From Flavonifractor sp. An82 (lineage in GTDB: Bacteria; Bacillota; Clostridia; Oscillospirales; Oscillospiraceae), in the NCBI RefSeq assembly GCF_002159265.1, contig NZ_NFHG01000002.1, forward strand, positions 240,145 through 304,144: a DNA stretch of 64,000 nucleotides, read 5' to 3'. This document shows positions 44,441 through 52,819 of the stretch, piece by piece. Position 1 is the stretch's first letter. Every line of letters starts with the position of its first letter. Below the pieces are notes generated by a model that was given only the letters and a program-made list of their open reading frames with translations, was not told the DNA's origin and made no database searches. A program made the translations under genes and the position numbers.

Positions 44441-46083
44441 TGCCTCAGCACCTCCTCACAATGTTCAAATTCGCTCTGGAAGCGGAAACGAACCGTAATC
44501 CGCTTTTCTCTTGAGACCTCTACACGGTCAATCAGGCGGTCAATCAGGGCTGCCGTCAGCTGGCGATCTTCCTTGATATGCTGTGCATCCTGGGACAGCA
44601 TTTTGTACTGTTCCAGCTGCTTGGCGATGATTGCAAGCCCTGCTTTCAGCTGTTCAATTTCCCCGCTGATTGCCTCGATTTTGGCTTCGTACTTCTCTTT
44701 GAAGGTAAAATACTCGTCTTTTGACAGATGGTTCTGGATCAGGCCCTCATACAATCCGCGCTGGTAGGTACGCAGCTGCTGGATTTCCTGTTTCCGGCTG
44801 GCGATTTTAGCCTGTATGTTTTTCTGTTCCTCGGCTTCTTTGGAGAGGTTTTCCAGACCGAGAGAGTATTGCCCCAGCGTGGTATCAAGCTGTTCCTGTA
44901 TCATATCGGCCAGGGCGTCCAGCAGCTCTTTTTCAAAGATAAACGCACCAGGACAAACACCCCTTTTGATACGGTTGTTGCTGATACAGTGATAGACATA
45001 TACCTCCTGCGATTTTCTGCGGATGCATTTCTGTCGGTGAAGGCTACGTCCGCAGTGGGCGCAGAAGATTTTGCCTCTCAAAAGATTAGGAGACCAAGAA
45101 TGTATCTCCCTGTCTTTTGCCTGCTGTGCAGCCTGGTCCAATGCTTTTTGAACGGCGGCAAACAGCTCCCGGCTGATGATGGCTTCATGGGTGCCGCGTA
45201 CCGTTGTCCATTCATCGGCGCTGGCTCTGACCTGCTTGTGGTCGATGATTTTAGATACCCCTTGCACCAGATCTCCGGTATAAACCTCTGCGCGAAGAAT
45301 TTTGGCAACGGTGCGGGTTTGCCAATGCCCATTGCCCACCAAATTCTCATGGGTGATCTCTCCCAAGGTCCTCTTGTAGTGGCTGGGAGAGAGATACCCG
45401 GCCTCGTTCAAGCGTACCGCGATTGTGTTTAATCCTGCGCCCTCGGCAGCCCATTGAAACATGGTTTTGACTACCTCAGCAGCCACCGGGTCAACAATCA
45501 GCTGGTGGCAGTCATCAGGAGCCTTCAAATATCCATAGGGGGTACGCCCACCAACATACTTGCCGTCTTTCATAGCCTGCCGCTGCTGGGCTTTGATTTT
45601 TCTGGCTATATCCATCGCATAGGCTTCGTTAATCATGTTCCGCAGCGGGATGATGATACCATCATGGGCATTATCCGGGGAAGAAGAATCGTAGCGGTCA
45701 TTCACGGCAATAAAGCGGACTTTCTGCATGGGAAAATAACGCTCGATATAGTAGCCTGTGTCTATGACATTTCGCCCCAGGCGAGAGAGGTCCTTTACAA
45801 TGACGCAGTTGATAAGACCCGCTTCAATATCGGAGAGCATCTGCTGGAAGCCGGGGCGGTGGAAGTTCGTACCCGTTGCGCCATTGTCAATGTAGGTCTG
45901 TACCACAATAATCTCCGGGTTCTGCTCCAGATACCGGGCGATAATCAGCTGCTGGGTTTCGATAGAAACGGTGTGGGTATGCTTATCCTCAACGGAAAGC
46001 CGCACATAAACTCCGGCGCGGCAAGTAGTATCCATCTCCGGTGCAGGAAGCACCACAGTTTCCTTTCTGCTTTTTCTTGCCAC
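44425..46083 (-). CDS. Large serine recombinase 2 of the tandem pair
   Basis: A complete 552-residue large serine recombinase. Catalytic Ser30 is in YVRLSVED, with NGATGTNFHRP and DLSRLGRNVID. It also has a recombinase domain (TPYGYLKAPDDCHQLIVDP), a zinc ribbon (IFCAHCGRSLHRQKC) and a C-terminal coiled coil. GTG at 46083 is the start and lies 4 nt after the stop of the small upstream frame, so translation is probably coupled. It is only distantly similar to its partner, so the pair is not a recent duplication. Confidence 0.92.
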   Translation of the reverse strand: MARKSRKETVVLPAPEMDTTCRAGVYVRLSVEDKHTHTVSIETQQLIIARYLEQNPEIIVVQTYIDNGATGTNFHRPGFQQMLSDIEAGLINCVIVKDLSRLGRNVIDTGYYIERYFPMQKVRFIAVNDRYDSSSPDNAHDGIIIPLRNMINEAYAMDIARKIKAQQRQAMKDGKYVGGRTPYGYLKAPDDCHQLIVDPVAAEVVKTMFQWAAEGAGLNTIAVRLNEAGYLSPSHYKRTLGEITHENLVGNGHWQTRTVAKILRAEVYTGDLVQGVSKIIDHKQVRASADEWTTVRGTHEAIISRELFAAVQKALDQAAQQAKDREIHSWSPNLLRGKIFCAHCGRSLHRQKCIRRKSQEVYVYHCISNNRIKRGVCPGAFIFEKELLDALADMIQEQLDTTLGQYSLGLENLSKEAEEQKNIQAKIASRKQEIQQLRTYQRGLYEGLIQNHLSKDEYFTFKEKYEAKIEAISGEIEQLKAGLAIIAKQLEQYKMLSQDAQHIKEDRQLTAALIDRLIDRVEVSREKRITVRFRFQSEFEHCEEVLRQCRNM

Positions 46084-46086
46084 AAA

Positions 46087-46266
46087 TCATCCCACCTTTC
46101 TTTGGCTTGTTTGCTCTGCCAGCTGGATCAGCTGAATCGCTTTCTGGTATTCGTCCTGGTATGTAAAGGTGATCTCCAATTCCTTTTTTCCAATCACCTT
46201 GATAGGCCCGCTCTTTGGAGAGGGGCAGAAGGTCACCGTCCAGGTAGCCGCATTTCTCCAGATCAT
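46087..46266 (-). CDS. Small conserved mobile-element protein upstream of the recombinases
   Basis: A 59-residue frame whose second half (KVIGKKELEITFTYQDEYQ, then KAIQLIQLAEQTSQRK) looks like a real small protein common just before recombinase genes in conjugative elements. The first part overlaps the truncated YodL-type frame in another phase, so the original start may have been lost in the deletion that joined the two. Function unknown. Confidence 0.5.
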   Translation of the reverse strand: MIWRNAATWTVTFCPSPKSGPIKVIGKKELEITFTYQDEYQKAIQLIQLAEQTSQRKVG

Positions 46267-46933
46267 CCTGAGTCAGTGCCGGGTCCGGCATGGGATACTC
46301 GTCCAACGCCTGCTCCTGGGCATCCGGCAGCTGGGTGGCGACAGCTTCTGCGGTCTGCTGGTAGGCGGCCTCCTGCAAAGTCTCGATCATGGACAGCGGG
46401 GCATACTTGATGGACTTGCTGCCCATGCCCAGGTCCTCACAGATGTGGCCGATAGCTTCAGAACGCCCCATATTTGCTCCATCCAGCTGGCCGCCGTCCA
46501 TCTGCTTCATGGTTGCCACATCGTAGAGCGTGTAGTCCCAGCCGGTGTCGCAGGGCTGAACATGAAGATAGGTGGTATCATCCAGCACCAGCAGGGCCTC
46601 CCGGTACTCGGCGCTGGGCTGGGGACTTTCAGTATCGAAAGACAACGGAAATTCCTTATCAGAGTTCCAGTCAGTATCCACGCCCATCGCCATCGCTTCA
46701 TCGGCCATCTTCACAAGGTTGGGATCAGGTTCCGGCTCGTCCAGCTGTGCCGGTTCAAGCACCGGCACAAGCTGATCCAGCCGCTCCATAAGCTCGGCTG
46801 CTTTTTGGGTGGTTTCATCCGGTTCGTCCTCGTTCACGATATTCTGGAGCCATTCGCGTACACCGCTGGCTTCTCCGCTTCGGAGTGTGGCAGTCAGTTC
46901 GTGCAGTGCGTCCTCACGGCTACTGCCGAACAC
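46207..46933 (-). pseudogene. Fragment of a YodL/DUF4316-type conjugative-element protein
   Basis: A minus-strand frame from GTG 46933 encodes a piece of the large accessory proteins of gut conjugative transposons: an acidic helical region (AAELMERLDQLVPVLEPAQ), a beta-rich part (LLVLDDTTYLHVQPCDTGWD) and the hallmark DLEKCGYLDGDLLPLSKERA at the end. At that point homology stops and the frame drifts into out-of-phase recombinase sequence. It begins directly at a junction with the ParB fragment. Both ends are deletion scars. Confidence 0.7.
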
Positions 46934-47114
46934 TGTCGGCGGTCTCCATCATGGCCTCGTCATCCTTGACTTTGAAGGGGTGGTTCTTGAAAGGATGCAG
47001 CTCAGACAGTGGGATTTCCTGTATCTTCTCCAGCTTGGCATCCTGGCGGCCTTCTTCGGTGGAGAATAAATCATCTACCGAGGCCAGCTCTACTTTTTTC
47101 GCGCTGCTTTTCAA
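46923..47114 (-). pseudogene. ParB N-terminal fragment
   Basis: About 63 codons of a ParB/Spo0J-type partition protein: a lead helix and the ParB-N motif IPLSELHPFKNHPFKVKDD, then ETADSVRQ and a stop created at the junction with the next fragment. The nuclease-like core and HTH are lost. Its start overlaps the parA end by 44 nt, the normal arrangement in these elements. Confidence 0.8.
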
Positions 47115-47892
47115 GTTTCATCACCTCCTGGGTCAGATTTTTGTACCCCTCGGCCACCTTGCCGTTGGGGTCATGGGCAAAAATACTCTTGCCCTCGGCG
47201 CTGATTTCCTTTGCCCGGACGGAATGGGGAATTTCTGTGCCAAACACCTTGATTTTGCTGCCGTAGGTCTCCCGCAGCAGGGCGGCAATCTCCTTGGCAA
47301 AGTTTGTGCGGTTGTCCACCATCGTCAGCAGTATGCCGTCGATCTGGAGCTTGGGATTGATTTGCCGCTTCACCTTATTGACCGTCTGGAGCAGCTGTTC
47401 CAGGCCCTTGGCGGGTAGATACTCCGCCTGGACGGGGATTATGATCCTGTTGGCGGCTGCCAGTGCGTTGACCGTGAGCATACCCAGGGAAGGCTGGCAG
47501 TCAATCAGGATATGGGAATACTGTCCCTTGAGTGTGTCCAGGTATTGCCGCAAGATGGTTTCACGGCTCATGGCGTTCACCAGGGAGACCTCCATGCCGG
47601 AGAGCTGAATGTCGGTAGGCATCAGGTCAACGCCTTCCGGGTGGTGCAGGATACCCTCACCCGGCTTGATTGGCTCATCCATCAGAATACGGCCCATAGC
47701 GTCGGACAGGGTAAATGGCAGCTTGTCCGGTTGGGGATGGCCCAGGCTGATGGTCAGGCTGCCTTGCGGGTCTCCGTCGATCAGCAGCACTTTCTTCCCG
47801 GCCTGCGCCAGCCCGATCCCCAAGTTCGCGCAGGTGGTTGTCTTGCCAACGCCGCCCTTCTGGTTGGTGATGGCGATGATTTGCGTGTTCAT
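47071..47892 (-). CDS. ParA/Soj-family partition ATPase
   Basis: A complete 273-residue ParA. Deviant Walker A KGGVGKTT is at residues ~11-18, Walker A' is ILIDCQPSLG, and the DGDPQGSLT loop follows the family. It normally segregates or positions conjugative-element circles with ParB bound to DNA. Here its ParB partner is truncated, so the system should be inactive unless another ParB acts. ATG at 47892 has GAGGTGATT upstream. Confidence 0.9.
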   Translation of the reverse strand: MNTQIIAITNQKGGVGKTTTCANLGIGLAQAGKKVLLIDGDPQGSLTISLGHPQPDKLPFTLSDAMGRILMDEPIKPGEGILHHPEGVDLMPTDIQLSGMEVSLVNAMSRETILRQYLDTLKGQYSHILIDCQPSLGMLTVNALAAANRIIIPVQAEYLPAKGLEQLLQTVNKVKRQINPKLQIDGILLTMVDNRTNFAKEIAALLRETYGSKIKVFGTEIPHSVRAKEISAEGKSIFAHDPNGKVAEGYKNLTQEVMKLEKQREKSRAGLGR

Positions 47893-48191
47893 AACAATCA
47901 CCTCGTTTCTGATTGGTGTTGTCATGTGCCTGCACAGCAGTCCTGGAAATGACAAAAGCCGCCACTTGAAACAAGTGACGGCTTCGCATAAATCCAATAT
48001 TCTACTGTGTTTGAAATCAAAAGGCTTTGAGTTCCTTTCTGCTATTCATTTGTCGTTAATGAAACACCTCCTATAATTCGACTTATTTCAGTATGATTTT
48101 TCGGTTTGGAAAAGGATGAAAAACCAGACTGAAAACCTCAAAACCCTTGATCCTACGGGGCTTTTCCGGTTTGTCGTAATTATACCGTAAG

Positions 48192-48370
48192 GGCACACAT
48201 TTGCCACCCTGGCCCTGCAGAACGGGGTGGATGTGAAAACCGTGTCCGGAATGCGGGGGCACTTCTCGGCCGAATTCACCCTGGACACCTACGCCCACGT
48301 GACCACGGCCTCCCAGCGCCAGGCGGCCAAAACCATGGGCAGTGTCATCTCCGGCAGTTTCCAGTCCTGA
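48192..48370 (+). pseudogene. Tyrosine integrase, C-terminal part (separated from 41826-42809)
   Basis: In the frame of the N-terminal fragment this reads TFATLALQNGVDVKTVSGM, then RGHFSAEFTLDTYAHVTTA, holding the second conserved His/Arg region and the catalytic Tyr in TLDTYAHV, and ends at 48370. It has no start and is expressed only if the 5.4 kb insert excises. Confidence 0.92.
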
Positions 48371-48457
48371 CCGCTCCGAGATCCCGTATGGGTCACGGCT
48401 TGGGTCAGACGAAAACGGCAAAAATAATCAGCCCGAAAAAGTGATGAAAACAAAAGG

Positions 48458-48491
48458 AAACCCGTCAGAATCCATGGATTCTGACGGGTTT
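48458..48491. terminator. Perfect 34-bp palindromic terminator
   Basis: AAACCCGTCAGAATCC and its complement meet at an ATGGAT centre. It is able to stop transcripts from both sides, between the integrase tail and the leftward accessory operon. The remaining 48.5-48.7 kb shows no supported gene. Confidence 0.8.
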
Positions 48492-48698
48492 GTGGAGTGT
48501 AAGACCAATTGAGATATTTGCGGAAATCCATGATTTTCAAGGCTTTGCGGGTCTTCACCCATTATTTTTTTGCCGTTTTCGCTGCGATGGCTACGGATTT
48601 TCCACCCGAGGGTCAATTTTAGTGTTCGACCAAAAAAGATGTCCGCTTTATCCATGCCAAAAGATTGACTGAGGGAAGCGCCTGCTTCATCGGACACA

Positions 48699-49058
48699 TC
48701 ATCCAAGGAGTTCGTCCAGCAGGTAGTTGTATTCCGGCAGCTGATCCGTGTACTCTTTCATCCATTCCCGCATAGCTCGCTTTTCCAGATTGGTGGCTTC
48801 CGTGTAATCCTCGCTGTGCCCTTCCTGCTCCATAAAGTCGTATGCGAGATTCTGATAGATCTCTTTCACCAATGTTTCGGGATCTTCCAGTCGTGTTACA
48901 TCGGAGTCATCAATGGAATCCGCCGCAGGCAGGCCAAGCAGAACATACCCGAACTTTTTCGAATAGACCACATCGAGCAATTCAGAGCCTTCAATGTAGT
49001 TCTGGAATACCCCAAGGACCCTCTCAAGCTCACTTTTCTTTTCCTCTAATGAACTCAT
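48699..49058 (-). CDS. Conserved hypothetical accessory protein
   Basis: A 119-residue acidic protein, helical at the start (SSLEEKKSELERVLGVFQNY), with KFGYVLLGLPAADSIDDSDV in the middle and a C-terminal helix (KRAMREWMKEYTDQLPEY). ATG at 49058 has AAGGAGAT upstream; an earlier in-frame start is unlikely. It is the last clear gene of the leftward operon. I do not know the family. Confidence 0.65.
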   Translation of the reverse strand: MSSLEEKKSELERVLGVFQNYIEGSELLDVVYSKKFGYVLLGLPAADSIDDSDVTRLEDPETLVKEIYQNLAYDFMEQEGHSEDYTEATNLEKRAMREWMKEYTDQLPEYNYLLDELLG

Positions 49059-49174
49059 GGCAACATCTCCTTCCGCCGGAATGATCAACTTTCCCGGTCT
49101 GGTGTATGTGGTTCTTTTATTATACCGCATTTTCTTTGGCCGTGGAAGAGAGGTGGGACGGGAACTTTTCCCAA

Positions 49175-49564
49175 TCACATGGTCTGTTCCATCGTTGCCA
49201 CCCGGAAATAACCATGAGAATATGCGGGGGCCAGATCAATTTCGCCATCTGAGCAATAGACCCGGACTCCTGCTGCGGTCAACTTTTCTCCAATCGCCGC
49301 CAAACCTTCGGCGTCACGAGCCAGACGGTCGCCGTTCATCACCAGCACCCGGTCATAGACTCCATGTCGTGCATCACGGATCAGCGTTCGAATGCTCTGT
49401 CGGTTTGCGTCCAAGCCGCTCTCATATTGGAGCATCTCTGCGGAAATCGAAAAACCAAGCTGGCCGGCGAGGCTTCGGAGTGCGGTGAGCTGCTGGTTTA
49501 TGGCGAGACAGTTGCTTTCCGTAGACGCTCCATCTACCCGGCAGTATAGGCAGCACTTAGACAT
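49175..49564 (-). CDS. Resolvase-domain-only protein lacking the catalytic serine
   Basis: A 129-residue protein with only the serine-recombinase catalytic fold: CCLYCRVDGASTESNCL, then QYESGLDANRQSIRTLI, and VLVMNGDRLARDAEGL. The position of the nucleophilic serine (RVS in active enzymes) is Asp11. The Arg-rich DRLARD is kept. No DNA-binding or recombinase domain follows. It could still dimerise with active recombinases and regulate them. It sits inside the accessory operon. Confidence 0.72.
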   Translation of the reverse strand: MSKCCLYCRVDGASTESNCLAINQQLTALRSLAGQLGFSISAEMLQYESGLDANRQSIRTLIRDARHGVYDRVLVMNGDRLARDAEGLAAIGEKLTAAGVRVYCSDGEIDLAPAYSHGYFRVATMEQTM

Positions 49565-49606
49565 CTGATTTGACCTCCTTGAACGAATTTGGGGAGACGC
49601 TACCAC

Positions 49607-49918
49607 TCAGCCCTGACATTCATCCCGGATGAAATCATACAGGGCTTCCGGTTCTTTCAGGCACCACTTAGTTTTTTCATCATCGGTCCAGACTTCATAG
49701 TCCGGGGCGGCATCGTAAAGCCACCAGCTGATATAGTCGTACTGGTCGTCGACCGCTTCCTTCAGTACATCCAGCAAGGCGGCAAGAAGCGGCGCTCCGC
49801 CCTCAAATACGAAATGTCCGTCTCCCATCAGGGTGAGTGCCTTACTGAACTGTTCGTCTCGATCCTTTTGCGCTTGGATCTTTCGCAGGGCTTCGCAGAA
49901 GGTTTCCCTGGATAGCAT
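49607..49918 (-). CDS. Conserved hypothetical accessory protein
   Basis: A 103-residue protein with ATG at 49918 (GGAGGGGGAC upstream). It contains GDGHFVFEGGAPLLAALLDV and an aromatic-rich part (DQYDYISWWLYDAAPDYEVW), and resembles small globular proteins of gut mobile elements. It overlaps the next upstream gene by 1 nt. Function unknown. Confidence 0.65.
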   Translation of the reverse strand: MLSRETFCEALRKIQAQKDRDEQFSKALTLMGDGHFVFEGGAPLLAALLDVLKEAVDDQYDYISWWLYDAAPDYEVWTDDEKTKWCLKEPEALYDFIRDECQG

Positions 49919-50142
49919 CAAAGTCCCCCTCCCGGTTTTCCCCTCTCCGCTTCCTGTTCGGCTTTCCATTTCAGAAGCAAGGAGATGGCCAGTTTCTGGG
50001 TCGCGGGATCGGCGCAGAACTCAAAGAACTTCACAATCAGCATTTCTGGCGTCAGCCCCATAGGAGCGATTATCTTTTTCAGTTGTTCTAGAAGCTCTGC
50101 GTCCACCTGGATCTCCACGAGCTCATATCGCTTTTCATCCAT
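49918..50142 (-). CDS. Small helical protein, possible RelB/ribbon-helix-helix-type antitoxin-like
   Basis: A 74-residue protein starting with a beta strand and a helix (YELVEIQVDAELLEQLKKII), then GLTPEMLIVKFFEFCAD, which is the pattern of RelB/RHH DNA-binding antitoxins. No toxin partner of known type follows; the next gene downstream is the 103-residue hypothetical. It overlaps the gene before it by 8 nt. Confidence 0.6.
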   Translation of the reverse strand: MDEKRYELVEIQVDAELLEQLKKIIAPMGLTPEMLIVKFFEFCADPATQKLAISLLLKWKAEQEAERGKPGGGL

Positions 50143-50590
50143 GGTGCGTTTCCTCGCCTTCCGAAGATTCCTTCCGCAACTCGTCCAGTCGCTGCCGGAA
50201 CAGCTCCTGGAGCTCCTTCCAGACCTGCGGCTGCTTGAGGGTCACTATCGGCTGGTTCAGTTCCCGCTCCAGATCGGCGACAGCCACCGAAAGCGTCTTT
50301 TCATCGAACAACTGGTAGTGGCGACGAAGATACTGGACGACCGCCGCACTCTCCTCATCTTCGCTGCGCATGGCATAGCGGAGGGCGCTGTTGATGACGC
50401 AGGAAAAATCGTCCACATAGTCAAGATTGAACCAGGAGGCAGGGCAGAGAACCAAGTCGTCTTTGCCTTCGTCGGTGATCACCAGCCCGATATCCTCACG
50501 GCTTATCCTTTCCAGCACGGTGTCCAGGTCATCTGCCAGTGCTTGGCGTGAGATGCGTTCCATGCTTTCCAGAGGTTGTAAAATCGGCAT
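50135..50590 (-). CDS. Phd/YefM-like N-terminal domain protein
   Basis: A 151-residue protein whose first ~55 residues (ISRQALADDLDTVLERISRED then IGLVITDEGKDDLVLCPASW) look like the dimerisation/DNA-binding part of a Phd/YefM antitoxin, followed by a helical part not seen in those. ATG at 50590 has GGAAGGAAAGG upstream. It may regulate the operon. No obvious toxin is paired with it. Confidence 0.6.
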   Translation of the reverse strand: MPILQPLESMERISRQALADDLDTVLERISREDIGLVITDEGKDDLVLCPASWFNLDYVDDFSCVINSALRYAMRSEDEESAAVVQYLRRHYQLFDEKTLSVAVADLERELNQPIVTLKQPQVWKELQELFRQRLDELRKESSEGEETHHG

Positions 50591-51018
50591 CCTTTCCTTC
50601 CTCCTTGTCTTCTTTGATTTTTGCCAGATGTGAGCACTCGGCTTAAGCCGTGCCACACTTGCGGATATGGCTCCTGTTCTCCATATCGGTTTAAATGTGC
50701 GCGGATCTCTGCCACAGCGGTGAAACGGGTAGCTTCGTCCAGACGGCGCAGGTTCCGGCAGGTGAATTCCGCGACTATGGTGGGCATATAGGTGTGCCGC
50801 CCCAGACTGTACTGGATCGCTGCCAGAACGATATGCCGCAGCCCTCCATCCAAAATGGGAGCGATGATTCTCACGGAGAACAGCAGCCCGGTGCTTCCTT
50901 TGGGGGACTGGAGAGAGAGGCCGCTCCGCTCGGCTCGTCCCATCATGTGCGTCCAGTCCTGCCGTGCGATGAAACCGGCTACAGGAGCTGCCTCATAAAA
51001 GCCGCTCTTATGTCTCAC
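50503..51018 (-). CDS. Conserved hypothetical accessory protein
   Basis: A 171-residue frame starting with GTG in a GTGA overlap with the metallophosphoesterase stop. The core ILDGGLRHIVLAAIQYSLGR, HTYMPTIVAEFT and ATRFTAVAEIRAHLNRY looks like a real conserved domain. The basic, Trp-rich end overlaps the next gene by 88 nt, so the last ~30 codons may be the result of a frameshift. Function unknown. Confidence 0.5.
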   Translation of the reverse strand: MRHKSGFYEAAPVAGFIARQDWTHMMGRAERSGLSLQSPKGSTGLLFSVRIIAPILDGGLRHIVLAAIQYSLGRHTYMPTIVAEFTCRNLRRLDEATRFTAVAEIRAHLNRYGEQEPYPQVWHGLSRVLTSGKNQRRQGGRKGCRFYNLWKAWNASHAKHWQMTWTPCWKG

Positions 51019-51578
51019 GGCTGCACCTCAAGCCCGGATTTTGACTGACCTTTATGCAGAAGATTGTTGGCCTCCATCTCCTCAAAGGTGACCGGCTCGA
51101 AGTGATTGACATCCACTCCGGCATTCAGCATTCTCTCGTTTGCCTGGATGAGCGGCCAGTAATCCGCGTCGGTATTGCCGTGGATGTGGCCAAAGACCAT
51201 GTAGCAGCGCATGATGTGAGGCCAAGACATCATGGGGTAGTGGCAGAGTGTGTACTGCCGCTTCCCGTCTGCGACATACAATAGGTTATTGACACTTTCA
51301 AAGAACTGTTCCGTCTGACAACTCCTGATCCATCCCCTGTCATGATTCCCAAGGATGAGATGTTTCTTCCCCCGCAGCCGCCGCAGGTATTCCTCCGGCG
51401 GCTTTTGGCTGCGGTAGATCAGGTCGCCAAGGATATAGACGGTATCCTTCCCTGTGACCTTGTGGTTCCAGTTTTCGATGAGGGTTTCGTCCATTTCCTC
51501 GATACTGGAAAAGGGCCGGTTGCAAAGGCGGATGCAGTTTTCGTGACCGAAATGCAGGTCAGAGGTAAAGAAGATCAT
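51015..51578 (-). CDS. Metallophosphoesterase (YfcE/phage-type)
   Basis: A 187-residue calcineurin-like phosphoesterase. The metal motifs are in order: TSDLHFGHENC (D-x-H), VYILGDLIYR (GD), LILGNHDRG (GNHD), CHYPMMSW (H) and VFGHIHGN (GHxH). Single-domain enzymes like this cleave phosphodiesters or nucleotides and are common on phages and mobile elements. It overlaps both neighbours by 4 nt. A second enzyme of this fold starts the operon. Confidence 0.88.
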   Translation of the reverse strand: MIFFTSDLHFGHENCIRLCNRPFSSIEEMDETLIENWNHKVTGKDTVYILGDLIYRSQKPPEEYLRRLRGKKHLILGNHDRGWIRSCQTEQFFESVNNLLYVADGKRQYTLCHYPMMSWPHIMRCYMVFGHIHGNTDADYWPLIQANERMLNAGVDVNHFEPVTFEEMEANNLLHKGQSKSGLEVQP

Positions 51579-52819
51579 GGGGTTTCACCTTCTTTCTTCA
51601 TCCTTGGAACCGGGATTGGCTGCCATCGGCAGTATTTTGCAAGCTCATCCTGATGTTCCCGAGGCAGATTCATAAAATCGACAATGTCCTCTCCCGGAAA
51701 CCTGGCGTGGCAGTAAGCAGGAAAGACTCCCTCCGGCACGATGCCGATGGACTCCGCTCCGGTCAGGCGGGCCTTCAGTTTCTCTGCGTTTCGGATGCAT
51801 ACGGGAACGCCTGCCCGATGAAGTGCCAGGAAGAAACGGACCGCCTCAATCGTCCGGGTCTCCGCAAGACCGGCCACCACCAGATAGTAGCCATGTGCAT
51901 CCCGGTGTACGATGCAGTCGATGTGGGTGCTGTTGCCGCCCCTGCATACCTCCCAGGGGTGACCGGTGCGGGGACGCTCTTTCAGCCACCGAGCAAAGGC
52001 TTCGGGGGAATCTCCGTCCAGCTTGGACAGTCCCTCGTCCCGCCCATCGGCGTGGAGGGCGTACTGCTCTTTTTCCGATTTCTCCGTTCCGGTGTAACCC
52101 ATAGCCCGATATCCCAGGGCACAGAAGCGATAGAAGTCGTTTGCGGTCATGGATGGAAGCCGCTTGTTTTTTTTCAAAGGATACCCCACCGCCGAGGTGA
52201 GAAACTCCTCCGTCTCCTGCTGGGAGAAGTCCTGGAAGAACTCCTCTTTCCACTGAGGGAATACCCTCCACAGATCCCGGCGCAGGATGGTTCCGGTTCG
52301 ATGCCAGATGGGCAGCTCCCGCTCCACCAGTCCCTGATAAGAGCCGGTCTCCACCATCTGAACGGCGTCCCGTACCGCCTCCTCCAGCCAAGCGGTGAAT
52401 TTGGAGATGTCGTTTGGGAAGGAACGTTCTCTGCGGCCATCCACTTCCAGCACATGCCGATGCCCCAAGAATATTGCCCGATACCCGATCTCCTGATCCT
52501 CGCCGGCAGCAAAGTGGAACCACGCTGCCTCCTCCGGGAACTCGGAATGCCACCAGGTTTCAAACTCCTCAAAGCTCTCCACCTGGCCGTCCGCCCGCAG
52601 CTCCTCAAAGCTGCCGAAGTCTTCGATGGTACCTCGCTCCGCACGGAGCCATAGTTCCCAGCTTGTGTTCTCCGGGCCTGGCTCCAGCCGGTGGAGAAGG
52701 CGGAAGATCCGGTCGATGGCCGCATAGGATGTCTCGTCATAGGTGAAGGAGCAGTTGATGTTTCGGTATTCCACCCGACCCAGCCAGTTGATGTAGTGCT
52801 TGATCTCCGGCGCTTTCAT
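51575..52819 (-). CDS. Large hypothetical accessory protein
   Basis: A 414-residue soluble protein with no motif I recognise. It is rich in Trp, Glu and Arg, with segments FEEFETWWHSEFPEEAAWFH, a central TANDFYRFCALGYRAMGY and a C-terminal ESIGIVPEGVFPAYCHARFP. DGDSPEAFARWLKERPRTGH is an eye-catching conserved-looking stretch. It overlaps the neighbouring genes by 4 nt on both sides, so it is fully inside the operon. Confidence 0.65.
   Translation of the reverse strand: MKAPEIKHYINWLGRVEYRNINCSFTYDETSYAAIDRIFRLLHRLEPGPENTSWELWLRAERGTIEDFGSFEELRADGQVESFEEFETWWHSEFPEEAAWFHFAAGEDQEIGYRAIFLGHRHVLEVDGRRERSFPNDISKFTAWLEEAVRDAVQMVETGSYQGLVERELPIWHRTGTILRRDLWRVFPQWKEEFFQDFSQQETEEFLTSAVGYPLKKNKRLPSMTANDFYRFCALGYRAMGYTGTEKSEKEQYALHADGRDEGLSKLDGDSPEAFARWLKERPRTGHPWEVCRGGNSTHIDCIVHRDAHGYYLVVAGLAETRTIEAVRFFLALHRAGVPVCIRNAEKLKARLTGAESIGIVPEGVFPAYCHARFPGEDIVDFMNLPREHQDELAKYCRWQPIPVPRMKKEGETP

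Larger units (their letters stand above)
42810..48196. mobile_element. Serine-recombinase element inserted in the tyrosine integrase gene
   Basis: The insert is flanked by GGCAC (42805-42809 and 48192-48196); joining the flanks restores an uninterrupted integrase frame across FHDLRH-TFATL. Both ends carry CGACAAA in inverted orientation (near 42827 and 48168). Contents, all leftward: two overlapping large serine recombinases, a small gene, a fused YodL-type fragment, a ParB fragment and ParA. Internal deletions have removed the transfer functions. The right ~300 bp (47893-48191) carries no gene. Confidence 0.88.

Noticed and set aside
44425..48190. Possibility that the 42.8-48.2 kb insert is an IS element with terminal inverted repeats
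   Set aside because: No transposase and no long terminal repeats. The two serine recombinases and the clean restoration of the integrase reading frame explain it better.
48428..48706. A 92-codon minus-strand frame after the accessory operon (MDDVSDEAGASL...)
   Set aside because: Its start overlaps the previous stop suitably, but the last third codes through the perfect terminator palindrome and no recognisable domain appears. Kept out for lack of support.
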